Origin: Membranipora membranacea | Lineage: Eukaryota; Bryozoa; Gymnolaemata; Cheilostomatida; Membraniporidae | Direction of reading: 5' to 3' | Assembly: GCA_914767715.1 (NCBI GenBank) | Contig: OU612074.1 | Span: forward strand, 15,610,062-15,674,061 | DNA length: 64,000 nucleotides | Shown: piece after piece, positions 24,756 to 36,330 of the stretch | How positions within the stretch are numbered: position 1 is the stretch's first letter | How the letters are laid out: each line of letters begins with the position of its first letter | Notes under the pieces: generated by a model | What the model saw: the letters and a program-made list of their open reading frames with translations, nothing else | What the model was told of the DNA's origin: nothing | The model's database searches: none | Position numbers and translations under genes: made by a program

Positions 24756-25930
24756 CCATAGAAAAAAGAATTAATTTGCACTGGTGTAACTCTTAAATTA
24801 ACAAATTATCTGAACCTCTAAAGCTTATTATCGATGACTTCATGCTTATACGGGTTACGTTAGCATGTGGTCCATAATATGATTTTCTAAAATATACTGT
24901 CCTAAGGGCAGGGAGAAGTTTTCATAGCAGGCAATTTAGTGGAATAATGGATAAATGTAGGGTTCCCATCCATGTTAGAACTTTGTTTAGTATTTATAAA
25001 GTAAAAATGATCACATTAATCTTAGTGTCAACTTTACATGGAATTGTCCCCTCGTGTATGAAGGGGGGAAAACTCTTTCAACAAACTTCAATATTCATTG
25101 AATTCTTTGTGAAGTTAAATGGAGGAAAGTGAGAGGTTAAGATTGAGAAGCTTGAATTGGTTAATTCTAGAAAAAGTAGCAGTGATAGTCCAGGTTTGCA
25201 CTGATTTGGTTACAGTAATCACGATTTAAGCAAAAGACAGCATGTGACTCATGACAATAATCACACCATCATGTGGTTGCGTTAGTGGACATGATTTCTT
25301 ACCCGATATATAGAAAAACTTTAAAGCTCATCTTCGCTTATAGAAGTGTTTAGAATATCATGATAACGCAACAACGCTGTCAGAAGATGCGCTTTGAGTC
25401 AACCGCAAAGCATACTACAAAGGAGTAGTACATTAAAGCATCTTGTCATGAGAGCAAATATCACACCGAATTGGGTAAATTGGAAAGTTAAATGTATTTC
25501 ACTGAATGCTGTACAAACATTCTTAGCTTGTGGACCCTGTCATTTGGTTGGAGGCAGTTGCGACAAGCCCATACAATTAATGCATTGTAGTTATTTGCAG
25601 TATAGCGATAAGGATGAAGAGAATACGGGTCATACCTGCATTTCAGTACCAACCCTCTAACTCAATTCTTCGGTTGTAACATATTCTTAGTGGATCATGA
25701 GACACAGAATAGGCAAAAGAACTGTTGAGCAAAGTATTCAGCTCAATGGATGCATTATTTGAGAGGCAACACCAGTATCAAACTATAGAGCACTTGCCTC
25801 AACGTCAGTGGCATCAAATTTGCACCGGAATAAAGTGCGATGATGTATATTCTCTGAAATGCTGATTAATATTCTGAGAATATTCATCTGCCTGCCATAT
25901 GAGGCTATTAGAGCCCCATATCGTACTTAA
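24756..25930. other. 3' flank of mini-peptide unit, with an inverted copy at 49.2-50.5 kb
   Basis: The segment at about 25375-25700 matches 49160-49480 in reverse. The frames there resemble each other at protein level, sharing 'LVMRA', 'CHLVGG' and 'NW..WK'/'RWEHWK'. The similarity is probably of duplicated non-coding DNA, because both frames are otherwise full of indels. The segment at 24800-25100 recurs, inverted, at 50.2-50.5 kb. Confidence 0.45.
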
Positions 25931-25978
25931 AATAGACCGACCTCCTCCTAGTGCACCTTGGGAAGGCTTCCAAGCAGG

Positions 25979-26092
25979 TAATCATCACCAAGATGCAGAG
26001 CAGAGTTGATGAGAAGGTTAACCAGCAGCTGTACGCCTATCAGTCAGCTGTCAGCACCAGAGCAACTATTCTCCAGGTAACCGATGACTTGA
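25979..26092 (+). other. exon-like open segment, unidentified
   Basis: The frame starts 'VIITKMQSRVDEKVNQQ' after a CAG acceptor and ends 'TRATILQ' before GTAACC. It has higher GC and a more protein-like composition than its surroundings and could be a small captured exon or retrocopy fragment with coiled-coil character. No partner exon was found, and I do not recognise it. Confidence 0.25.
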
Positions 26093-26163
26093 CTAAGACA
26101 TTAGCTCAGGATAAATTTATGAAATATATACAGAACACATGCAGGTTTTATGTTTTTGTTATC

Positions 26164-26388
26164 TAGGAGTAGGAGGTGTCTCAGTATGTTAGAGCGCCGG
26201 ATTTCAATGTGCAAATATTGAAGGTCATGGGTTTGATTCCCACTGCAGTCCATTGACTACTGGGGAGTGTTGGACCCCCGGGTGTGCTCCGTCCTGCCCA
26301 GAAACTGAGAGCAGATTGACGCCGACATTGCGGCCTCACCCTATCTCGCCACCCATTCTCCAAAATGTGGTGAGTGATGAAAAAAATG
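26164..26388 (+). mobile_element. tRNA-derived SINE, family 1
   Basis: The head is 'GTAGGAGGTGTCTCAG...GTTAGAGCGC' with B box 'GGTTTGATTCC'. The body has 'GGTGTGCTCCGTCCTGCCC' and 'TTGACGCCGACATTGCGGC', the same body as the copies at 6.0 and 44.8 kb. Confidence 0.75.
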
Positions 26389-26539
26389 TTTACCAACATC
26401 TAAAATATTCAATCATGACTTTAAGAAAAACGTTAACCATCTAGTGAAAAGATTTTATCCCTAAGGCTGCAGTGTGTTTAATAGTTCTTTTTCTATTTTT
26501 AGCTCCGATTTAAGTGGGTTCCCCTAAGGCTAGCCTAAT

Positions 26540-27760
26540 CAGTGGAGTGCGGTAAAATTGAAGCACTTTAATCAATGTAACGACACTATACTGTATGTAC
26601 CACAGGCAATAAATGATCATATTAATTTCTGTGTCGAGTTGTACCCTCATGGATAAAGGGGACAAAACTCCTAAAATATCAGCAATCAGACACAATGGAT
26701 TCTGACACAATAAAAACAATAACTGTACAAATAATATAATAATAATATTACTGTATTTACATGTCCTGAGTAAAAACCAAAATAAGTTCTTTGCCATTCA
26801 CAAAACATTAAACTTATGTGTCTGCAGTAGTATTTGATAATTTGGAATTTTTTCAAATGGTCACTCAATAAGTATCCCACAATGCAATTATCTGCTATTC
26901 TCAGTTTAGCTCAGTTCAATGATAACATATAAGATTGACCTTGATTATCCTCATCTGATCTTTCAAGATAGAAAAGTAACTAGACCGAAGTACACAGCAT
27001 ATAATTTTTAGTGGAAGATCATAGCTTAGCCTGAGAACCAACCTGTGGAGTAGAGGCGCCAACTCATAATACATGATCATCATTTGGGCAAGATCTGAAC
27101 TAACGACTTGCACTTTTTATCAAAATTAGTTTTGTCACAGCGAGGCCCAGTACTAAATATTTATATTGGAAAGATCTCGATCTACATCAATTAACCACAT
27201 ATCGCAGTCAAAAATGGCTACAACTAAACTCGCCTTTGTGATCTGTGAGAATCCATAGATATAGTCAAACCTAGCCTCAGGTCCCTCTCCCTACTCTGTT
27301 TCCACTCTCAGTATCAATCCAAGCTATGACGGTCGGTGATGTTCCATAACTAGTCTTCAGTGGAGGCAGGCAGGTTGGTGTAGTGGTAAGGATTCGAGTT
27401 TCGCAATCTAAGAGTCACAGGTTCGAATCCCGGTCACTACCCATGCTGCTAAAGGAGATGAGCTCTCCAGACATTAGCCTAGCTTGCCAATCCTTACATT
27501 GAACAAGGGTGCGCTTATTAGAGTAGTTATTTCATTTATCGTTGATCTCATGTAAGGATAATTTCATTGGCCCGAAAGGGGCACTGACTAGCAAATAATG
27601 TGAATGTTATGATATTATTATTTTTATAGATGACATGAGCTGGCATGTGGAGATCAATCTCTATGTGATAAACAGATAGAGGTAGTGGTGAAGTTTATAG
27701 CTGTAGATCTCTCTAATCTGTGTAAATTAAGAGTGTTTGTTAACTTCTTAAAATTTTATC
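26540..27760. repeat. direct duplication, other copy at about 52620-53890
   Basis: Shared landmarks are 'CCCTCATGGAT.AAGGGG', 'AAACTCCTAAA', 'GAATTCTGACACAATAA', 'TATCCCACAATGCAATTATC', 'GATCTTTCAAGATAGAAAAG' and 'GATGACATGAGCTGGCATG'. The distal part holds a decayed copy of the minus-strand exon at 53641. It is split by a SINE and carries an in-frame stop, so it is a pseudogene fragment here. Confidence 0.7.
27362..27612 (+). mobile_element. tRNA-derived SINE, family 3
   Basis: The head is a near-complete tRNA-like sequence with 'TGGTGTAGTGGTAAGG' (A-box region) and a perfect B box 'GGTTCGAATCC'. The body ends in an AT-rich tail. It interrupts sequence that is continuous in the duplicate at 53.8 kb, so an approximate empty site exists. 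It could be mistaken for a tRNA gene, but the body and tail show it is a SINE. Confidence 0.8.
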
Positions 27761-28517
27761 AGTGTAGCAGTTATTTAACAAGGAATCCATTGTTTATTGT
27801 AGTTTTTCTAGTTTCACAGAATTGATCCGTTATATTCTGTCATTTTAGCTTTTTCAATTATATGATGGGTTTAATTTTTGTTTGACAAATGGTTTTTCGA
27901 CGGGAAAGTCAGTTAACACTGTTGAGATTAGAGATAGGTAAGTGTTTGGTGTGTCGGCGTGTATATGTGTAAAGTCAGCACAACTCGATGCCTTATCGAT
28001 CACCCTGTGATTTGCTCGCTATTTGAAGCTGCTCTCATAGCTATTGGAGGAGAAAGTTGCATTTTGCTTTAATTTAATGTGAATCTCTGTCTTTTGGGCA
28101 CATAATAGATACGATTGAAATGGATCATCTGCTGACAAATATTTCTTTCAGTTTAGGCAGTTACTTCATCATTTATGTTTTTCTGTCATTCTGAGAATCC
28201 ATTATATTATGCCACACTTTAGTATTACCAACCTCCCTGCTTTGTCCTTAGTTGGCCTTTTGCTACCAACACCAAAACAAAGTGAGTGTATTGGTCACCA
28301 ACACCCCCCCCCCCCCCCAATAGTGCAGTCCAGAGCATGAAGCAAAAACATTTTCATCAGGTTTTTGTTCCCCTCGAATTAATCACCATAACCGCGAATT
28401 CATCTCGACTAAACAGTTGGGGCACCAAATAAGTCTCAAATCATAACTTATGCGTCTTTGAACTATAAAAGTTGTGTATTTTCTTACAGCTAAAGCAGTT
28501 CTTTCTAACTTCACAAC

Positions 28518-28616
28518 ATGCATCTTTCTACAAGACTTGGATCCTCAGTTCTTCTGACTGTGCTTTATCTCTTTATCTCTATGAAGTATGCTGCAGCCTA
28601 CTACAATAAACACCTG
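28518..28616 (+). pseudogene. orphan mini-peptide signal exon, type A
   Basis: A full 33-codon signal exon (core SSVLLTVLYLFI, ending AAAYYNKHL) with intact donor GTATGT and an upstream TATAAA. The matching cysteine exon is gone. The deletion joins sequence equivalent to 16866 directly to sequence equivalent to about 17655. It could only be used by splicing to a cysteine exon further downstream, such as 30657. Confidence 0.65.
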
Positions 28617-29876
28617 GTATGTACACCTCAGTATAGTCTTTGAATAAATAAACATTTTCAACTGTCAGATTTTATCAAATTGAGTAAAATTCCTTGAATT
28701 TTTTCCTTCATTTTGGCTATCTTCTCCATGAATTAGTAACAGCTAAAATTTAAATCGGACAGGCAAGGGAAAAACCTTTTAATAATGATGATAAATTGTC
28801 TGTCGGATCTATTTTGCACCTTTTCCGAACATTCTTATTTCTACTGATGTGTAAATCAAGTTTAGATTAAAGTGTAAAGATTAAGGTATTTATTTGGAGA
28901 GATCTTAAAAACGGTGGACATTGCTGTGTCACATCATGTTCAGATTATGTTTACGAAGGGAGATTGAAATTCTATCTTTGCTGTGAATTGTAGTTGAGTT
29001 GCATCCCCATGAGTAAAGGGAACATAACTCACAAAACAAATAAGTAGTAGTAGCACAATCAGAAGAATATAGGTGCTGATGCATGATGCTGGTAAAAGTG
29101 CGTGAGTCTAGCCTCTTCCAAGTTTTTAAGTTTGAAACAATTTTGAAATATGACAAGCTCTCTTGGTCAGCGATTCAAAGATGGTTTAGTCACAGCTTGG
29201 CATGATGTATCTTAATGTCACTAGTTACCTTCAAACAACAGGAATAAAAACCCCCTGCCTATATATATATATATATAAATAATATATATAGATATTATAT
29301 TCGTTGCTAAAACTGATTTCTGCACCGATGATGCTGTTGGTAGTATCAAAGTTTTTTTATATTGAGAAATCTGAAGTGGTTCCCACAACAAACTCATCAT
29401 TGCATTGGTTGCGATAAATTGACTTCAATCATCAATATAAGGGAGATGAATTACACCACCCGACGTCCAGTGCAAAGCACAGCAATCTTATGAACTGATG
29501 CTTAATCCCATAAGTTAAATCTTCATTCAGGGTTGTAGTTTAGAAAGTTTAATGGGGGGTCAATATCACAACAGCATTGGGTGTGGCGGCATTTTCATCT
29601 TCATCAGTGTAGTCTAGCCGCCAAAGCATTGTCTGTGTAAAGATAATAATGAACATCCAAACAAAGTTTTTTGTTTGTGACACAGGTCGTTGTTATAGTG
29701 CATTATGCCACTTTAATTTGCTTACTACGGGAGGCATTGCTTCCCCCCCCCCCCACCCCTTGACTACCTGCAATTACACCACAGTTTCACCCCACTATCG
29801 CAGGCTCGAAATTCGGCTTTAAATTACCTTCTGTAGCCTTCAAAAATTGAGTTGAGTTTCATTTTAACCTGTCAAG

Positions 29877-30770
29877 ATGAATATTTTGAACGGCGTATGT
29901 TCATCAGTCCTGCTGGTAGTTTTGTGCCTTATGATCAGCACAGAGTATACTGTAGCTAACTCCTTATATGAAAATGTGATGCTATCTGTGTTATGAGTAG
30001 GAGCACACAATGTTGACTTTGTCCGATTGCATTTCGATGGTTGCATTTGGCCATAGTGGACTGTTTTAATCCCTGTAATAGTCTGAGGCCCCCAACCTCT
30101 TGACCCCACCTGACACCATTAATAGCGTCAATAAGCAGAGGAAAATCGATTAATATTTAAAGTACGTCATCAAATAATTATAATATGCTATAAAATAATA
30201 GGGAACAGAAGTACAAGATACCAAAGCCATCTTTGGTTTCTTATGCTACGCAATAGAAATATTGGCAGCAAAAAATCAGTTATGGTTGGAATCTTTTGGT
30301 TCAATAACCAGTGAAAACACAAAAAAGTTATCAATTGCTTTGTAACTACCACGTCATTGGTTGTCTTGAATAGATTTTACTTTTATTTGACTGGTACAAA
30401 TGAAGATACAGTTTGCAAATTCTCTCTTCAAGGTTTGTGATGGGCCCCTTTGCTCATGTCCCAGTCTGCTATGCTAGTTGCATTTGGAATAGGTTTATGA
30501 AAAAGTTTAGTGCCCCGATCAATGCCTTGCAGAAGGCCCCAATTACCAAAAGTCTGTCAGTCAGTGTGCTGTTTTCAACAACAATTTTTCTTATTTGATT
30601 AATATTTATTATTTAATGAATTTTAATTTTTATTAATATTAATTTTTATTCTGTAGTGCTGGAGCAGATGGAACAAGATTGCACTAATTCTCAAAATAAA
30701 CTGCGTAGCTCTATGCAGTCGATTGAAAGGATGGGGATTTAAGAGGGAAATAATCCCATTTGGATCTTAG
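29877..30770 (+). pseudogene. mini-peptide unit with weakened donor, lost cysteine and early stop
   Basis: Exon 1 (29877-29975) is open for 33 codons with a good signal core, but its donor reads GTGATG instead of GTGAGT. Exon 2 (30657-30770, 37 codons) begins CWSRW, so the second Cys is Trp. The second pair keeps its x3 spacing. The frame passes the GFKR dibasic site and stops at TAG after one repeat start (PFGS). The following repeats are therefore untranslated. Three separate lesions suggest decay, though a two-cysteine peptide is possible. Confidence 0.6.
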
Positions 30771-31054
30771 AGAGAAATAACCTCGTTTGGATCTCAGAGA
30801 GAAATAACCTCGTTTGGATCTCAGAGAGAAATAACCTCGTTTGGATCTCAGAGAGAAATAACCCCGTTTGGATCTCAGAGAGAAATAACCTCGTTTGGAT
30901 CTCAGAGAGAAATAACCTCGTTTGGATCTCAGAGAGAAATAACCCCGTTTGGATCTCAGAGAGAAATAACCTCGTTTGGATCTCAGAGAGAAATAACCTC
31001 GTTTGGATCTCAGAGAGAAATAACCCCGTTTGGATCTCAGAGAGAAATAACCAC
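30758..31054 (+). repeat. 27-bp minisatellite, 11 units, derived from peptide-tail repeat
   Basis: Eleven copies of a unit containing TTTGGATCTCAG and AGAGAAATAACC. The nine-codon unit would read PFGSQREIT or SFGSQREIT. Variant codons run TCG,TCG,TCG,CCG,TCG,TCG,CCG,TCG,TCG,CCG. The last nine therefore form an 81-bp higher-order period (TCG,TCG,CCG three times). The paralogous tail at 19.7 kb has only about three units and is coding. Here the array follows a stop codon. Confidence 0.9.
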
Positions 31055-31954
31055 GAAATATGACTTATTTAGCGATACATCGATATAGGTATAATACTAA
31101 TAAAATCTCTGAGCAAGAATATTCCTAAAGCTTAAACTTAACGACCTGTAACCTTCTCACTTTAAGACCTTCTCGTGGAAAAATTCATTGGTCCTTGGTC
31201 TTTGCTTTGTTAAATATATATTACATCAAGTTTGGTCCACCTGCCTGCATCGGGAGCCGCTCCTCCCCCACTGGTCACACAGCGGCGTGACCAGTGGAAG
31301 GGAACATATTGAATGCAGCCAATTGGATTAACATCTTTATATATATATTTATATATAGTATATATATGGCTTATGATTTCCTTGCATCCCCTAAGTGCCC
31401 CATCGAAAATGGAGTGAATGAGTAGCATATCAGTATAGTGGGTAGATGGATAAATGTAGGCATTTCATGCGTGTGAGAATTCTATTCAGTTTTTATAAAG
31501 GAAAAAAATGATTATATTAATGATTGTGTCAACTTGACATTGACTTGTCCATATTATCTGATATTAAGTGTTCCACTGACACATTTTAGAGACACGATTT
31601 CTAAACTTTCAAGGGCCGTATAGTTAAGAAAACTTGATAGGGAGTCAGCTTCTCACATCGCAAGGTCTGAGTCCAAGCCCTCACACTCAGAGCATCCAAG
31701 AAAGTTTTGAATTGGGAATGGAAATCCAAACAGAGCCATTTTTTATCTAATTCTATCACAGATTTTTTACAATTACGGGCTTTAGGCCACCTTATTAAGC
31801 TTCCTAGGGGATAGATTGCTTCCCTGACGCCCCTTGACTATGGCTTACCATTACAATGAAACTATCTTACCCTGTGGCAGATAAAGAGTTTGGCTCCTTC
31901 ATACCTTCCGTAACCTTGAATTGAACTAGTTGAGTTTTTTTTCAACCTGTCAAG

Positions 31955-33612
31955 ATGATTATTTTGGATGGAATATGTTCCTCAGTCCTGCTGGCAGTTC
32001 TGTTTCTTATGATCAGCACAGAGTATACAGTAGCAGACTCCTACTATAGTGAGGTAAGTACAAGCTGTTCAATTATTATATGATAGCTATGATTGATCAT
32101 AGCGGTCAACGGTCATGCATGAATCTAGCTTCGTCTAATTCTTAAGTTTGAAACAAATTTGAAATTTGACAAGCTCGCTTGGTCAGTGATTCAAAGATGG
32201 AATAGTCACAGCTTGGCATGGTGTATCTTAATGTGACCAGTGAACTTTGAACAACAAGAATAAGAACCCTAGGCCTATATTCATATATATAATATATATA
32301 CATATTATTATATCAGTTGCCAAAACTGAGTTCTGCACCAATGATACTGTGGATAATATCAAAGTTATTCTATGTTAAGAAATCAGAAATGTTTCTCACA
32401 ACATATTCATCATTGCTTGGTTGCCATAAGTTGACCTCAATCACCCATATAAGGGATATACGTCATACTACCGAAGTCCAGTGCTAAGCACAGCAATCTT
32501 ACAAACAGATGCTAATTCCCATAAGTTTAATCATCATTCGGAGTCGTAGTTCGGAAAAATTTTAAAGGGTCAGAGTAACACCAGCATTGAGTGTTGGGTA
32601 ATCTGAACGCCCGGATTCTTGCCCACCGTCAGGCGGCCCCTCCCCAGATGTTGGGGAATTATCCTTTTCATTCAGTACGGACATAGTCAAAGCTCTAGTT
32701 GACAGAGCATTGTATGTGTATAAATAAAAATGGAAATCCGAACAAAGATTTTTTTTTCGGACACGGGTTTCTGTTATAGTGTAATTATAGTATATTATGC
32801 TTTATGGGGAGGCATTGCCTCCCTGCGGCCCCTAGACTACCTGCAATTCCACCAAATATGTTTCACCAACTATTGCAGGGACGTAATTCTGCTTCATCAT
32901 ACCTTCTGTGGCCTTCATAGCCTGTCAAGATGAATATTTTGAGCGGCTTATGTTCCTCAGTCCTGCTGTCAGTTCTGCTTCTTCTTATCAGCACATTATT
33001 GCATGGTTATCATGAATAGATTTTACTTATATTTAGCTGGTCCAGATGAAGATAGACTTAGCAACTTTTCTCTACAAGTCTTGCCATGGGCCCTTTGCTC
33101 ATTCCCCAGCCTACCAATACCATGCATGTTGCGTTTCTGGTATAAAAAAGTTAAGGGCCTTCAGCAGGACGTTATTGCACCCTGAAGCACAGAGGTGCTT
33201 GGGGCTGAGATTGCTTTTTTATGACATCTGATACTCGCACTAAAAATATACCTTTACCACAGAGACCTGATTGTGTGTCAGTGTTTGGGATAAATCCATC
33301 CATCCGTGAAAGCCTTGCAGAAGACCCCAATTACCAGAAGAATGGCAATCAATGTTCTGTTTTAAACAACCATATTTTATGTTTCAATTGGTATTTATTT
33401 TGTAGTGCTGGAGAAAATGTAACAAGAGTGCACTTACTCTCAAAATTAACTGCGTAGCTCTATGTGATGGATTGAAAGGATGGGGATTTAAGAGAGAAAT
33501 AACCCCGTTTGAATTCCAGAGGGAAATAACCCCAAAAACCCCATTTGGATCTCAGAGGGAAATAACCCTGAAAACCCCATTTGGATCTCAAAGGGAAATA
33601 ACCTCAAAATAA
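31955..33612 (+). CDS. secreted four-cysteine mini-peptide, type B, with repeat tail
   Basis: Proposed exons are 31955-32053 (33 codons, donor GTAAGT) and 33406-33612 (68 codons plus TAA, acceptor TTTTGTAG), about 101 residues. Exon 1 is a signal peptide. Exon 2 begins CWRKC with C-x3-C-x10-C-x3-C, then a short linker ending at the dibasic site GFKR. The tail then repeats: one nine-residue unit, two twelve-residue units of pattern REITxKTPFGSQ, and a terminal REITSK. Each unit starts at an Arg that could be a processing site, so the precursor may release one cysteine-rich peptide plus several short linear peptides. This is the longest intact member. AATAAA lies 40 nt past the stop. A broken signal exon (32930-33019) lies in the intron. 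Confidence 0.55.
32930..33019 (+). pseudogene. truncated mini-peptide signal exon
   Basis: Same sequence and same fusion to intron DNA as 21610-21699. It stops after 29 codons and lacks a donor site. It must be skipped for the surrounding gene to work. Confidence 0.6.
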
Positions 33613-35434
33613 TGACTTATTTTGCGATACATCGAGTTAGCTATTACAACTAATAAAATTTCTGAGTAAAAATACTTCTAAAACTTATGTTGTTGATCTG
33701 AAACCCCATCTTGTGGAAAAATTCTCGTTCATTGATCTTTGCTTTGTTCTACATAATATTTGTATTTAGGACTTATGATAGCATATGTTCACCGTGCTTT
33801 CCCTAAGCTGTTTTGTCGAAAGGGGAGTAAAAGAGGTAACTTATCAGGTGGATAAGTGGGCTGTTGGATAAAATGTAGACTTTTCATCCATGTGATAATT
33901 CTAAATAGTGTTTGTAAAGGAAAAATGTTCATAATTAACTTTTGTCTCAACTTAAGATTGACTTGTCCCCTCATCAATTAAGGGAATAAACCTCCCCCAA
34001 CAGACTGAAATATGCACAATCGGTCTTGATAATGATGTAGATGCAGCAACGCTTTGATTGCCGGCCTCAATGCAAATTCACTTTTCATGCTGTATTGAAC
34101 TTTGACTCATGAAGTAGAAGAAAATGCATGCTGGGTAAATGTGTTCTGTAAGTTTACATGATTTCTGACAACAACTGTACACAATATTTAGGCTGAGACA
34201 AGTATTGAAATGTAATGATGACAAAATTTCCTCATGTAGTGCTCCTGAGAATTAGTCAATTACCAAAAGATTATAATAACTTAGCAAAACTGACCTGTTG
34301 GTGATATTAAGTCCTCCAGGTCATGCAATGATCACCTTGCATAAGGAAATGTATTCAAAATACTGATATCTGATCTCAGTTCCTATATTGCTACTCATAC
34401 TAGAATCTGACGTAGCCTGTGAACTCTGTCTTATAGCTGGGGGCATATGTTACAGCCCTGACAAAACCACTGTTTGTCATAAATGATCATTGGTGTTGTA
34501 ATTATTAGCGACTATAACGATAAGGAGCTGGTTATTTATTTATCATTATTCCATTATTCTTCAAACTATTTAGGGTGTCTAAACTTTTATAAAAGTGTAG
34601 GTGGTACATATTACGTAGTAAGTAGTAAGTATGTTACGTATGTATTTCTGGCCCATCTTCTCACCCTATGCTTAGTTGTAACGTATTCATAGTAGAATGC
34701 ATTTTGACAGTCGACACCAGTTTGTATCAAACTAAACAGTCGGCCCAGCAGCGGTTACCTGACAAGAGTAGTGTCATAATATTCGCTTCAGAATAAGTAG
34801 GATGCTTTATATGGATATAATTGTTATTCTGGGTATACACATATGGCTGCCTAATGGGGCCTCTATCTTGTCCTGTGAAAGCTACGAGTATGAAATGAAC
34901 CGCCCCTCCAGGCCTTATGGAAGTTTGCCAATTTTGAAACTGAACAAACAATAATTAATGATTATGAGATGCCAGGTTTATGAAAGCTTGAAAGAGGGAC
35001 CCAACAAAATGTCATGAAATATGGACAACGCCATCTGTCGTATTATCTGAGATTTAGTGTTCCACTGACACATTCAGTAACCGAAATATCTACACTTTAT
35101 GGGGTTGTAGTTTAGAAATCATTATAGGGGGTCAGCTTCCTATAGTGCGGTCTAAGCCCTCACACTCAGAGCATCCAAGAAAGTTTTGAATTGGGAATGG
35201 AAATCTAAACAGAGCCATTTTTTATCTAATTCTATCACAGATTTTTTACAATTACGGGGCTTTAGACCAACTTATTAAGCTTCCTAGGGGATAGATTGCT
35301 TCTTTGACGCCCCTTGACTATGGGCTACCATTACAATGAATTTATCTTACCCTGTAGCAGATAAAGAGTTTGGCTCCTTCATACCTTCTGTAACCTTGAA
35401 TTGAACTAGTTGAGTTTTTTTCCAACCTGACAAG

Positions 35435-36110
35435 ATGAATATTTTGGATGGAATATGTTCTTCAGTCCTGCTGGCAGTTCTGTTTCTTATGATCAGCACA
35501 GAGTATACGGTAGCAGACTCCTACCCTAGTGAGGTGACTACAAGCTGTTCAATTATTATATGATAGCGATGATTGGTCATAGCCGTCAACGGTCATATCA
35601 TATCAGTCGTGGCGAACAGTCAAATCCCTTGAATTGTGGCAATAAACAGTGAAACGTGTGGTCTATTGAGATAAATTTGGTGTCAAACTATATAAATATC
35701 GTCAACAAAATCATCAACTTTGGGTGACAAAACAAGAGAATACACAAAAACCACCAGTTGGTAGGAAACTTTCATAACGGCAAGTAATGTAAATAAATTT
35801 TACTTGAAGTTAGCTGGTCTAAATGCTTATAACTTTCTAAGTCACTTTTGGCCATAGGAATTAAAGTTAATTGCCGCCATCAAAGCTTCACAAGAGGTCT
35901 CAATAATAAAGAATATGCCAGTCAAGGTGCTGTTTTCACTTATTTTGATCGGTATGATGTTTCATAATTATTATATTATATTTTATTGAATTATATTAAA
36001 TCATATTATATTATATTCTGTATTGCTGGAGTAAATGTAACCACAGAGCTGGAGAGAACATAAATATCTGCATGAATTTATGCAGAGGTTTGGAGGTCGG
36101 AGGGAAATAG
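35435..36110 (+). pseudogene. mini-peptide unit with damaged splice sites
   Basis: Exon 1 (35435-35533) is an intact 33-codon signal exon, but its donor is GTGACT. Exon 2 (36024-36110, 28 codons plus TAG) begins CWSKC and keeps C-x3-C-x10-C-x3-C. The acceptor is TCTGTAT instead of TTTTGTAG, so the AG is lost. The coding parts are undamaged, so the lesions may be recent or another acceptor may be used. Confidence 0.55.
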
Positions 36111-36330
36111 CCACACAATTACGATTAATTTAGCAATACATCAGTGTAACTCTCATATTAATAAACTCTAAACCTCTAAAGCTTATTCTCGATGTCTTCA
36201 TGCATATACGGTTACGTTAGCATGTGGTCCATATGCTTTTCTAAACGAACTGTCCTAAGAGCAGGGAGAAATTTTCATAGCAGGCAATTTAGTGGAATAA
36301 TGGATAAATGTAGGGTTCCCATCCATGTAG

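Larger units (their letters stand above)
15472..24960 (+). repeat. segmental duplication, copy 1
   Basis: This block is repeated in the same orientation at about 27786-36330. It starts at 'TCCATTGTTTATTGTAG' and ends near 'GTAGGGTTCCCATCCATG'. Long stretches are almost identical, for example 21.2-22.1 kb against 32.5-33.4 kb. Differences include a SINE (19.2 kb), a 31-bp palindrome (22.4 kb), a minisatellite expansion in copy 2, and a deletion of about 785 bp in copy 2. Four cysteine mini-peptide units lie in this copy. Confidence 0.9.
27786..36330 (+). repeat. segmental duplication, copy 2
   Basis: Copy of 15472-24960. Relative to copy 1 it lacks about 785 bp around the type A cysteine exon and lacks the SINE and the 31-bp palindrome. 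It carries an expanded 27-bp minisatellite and a few extra substitutions in splice sites. Confidence 0.9.

Noticed and set aside
27362-27436. Possible tRNA gene with good A and B boxes
   Set aside because: It is followed by a SINE body and AT-rich tail and interrupts duplicated sequence, so it is a SINE head.
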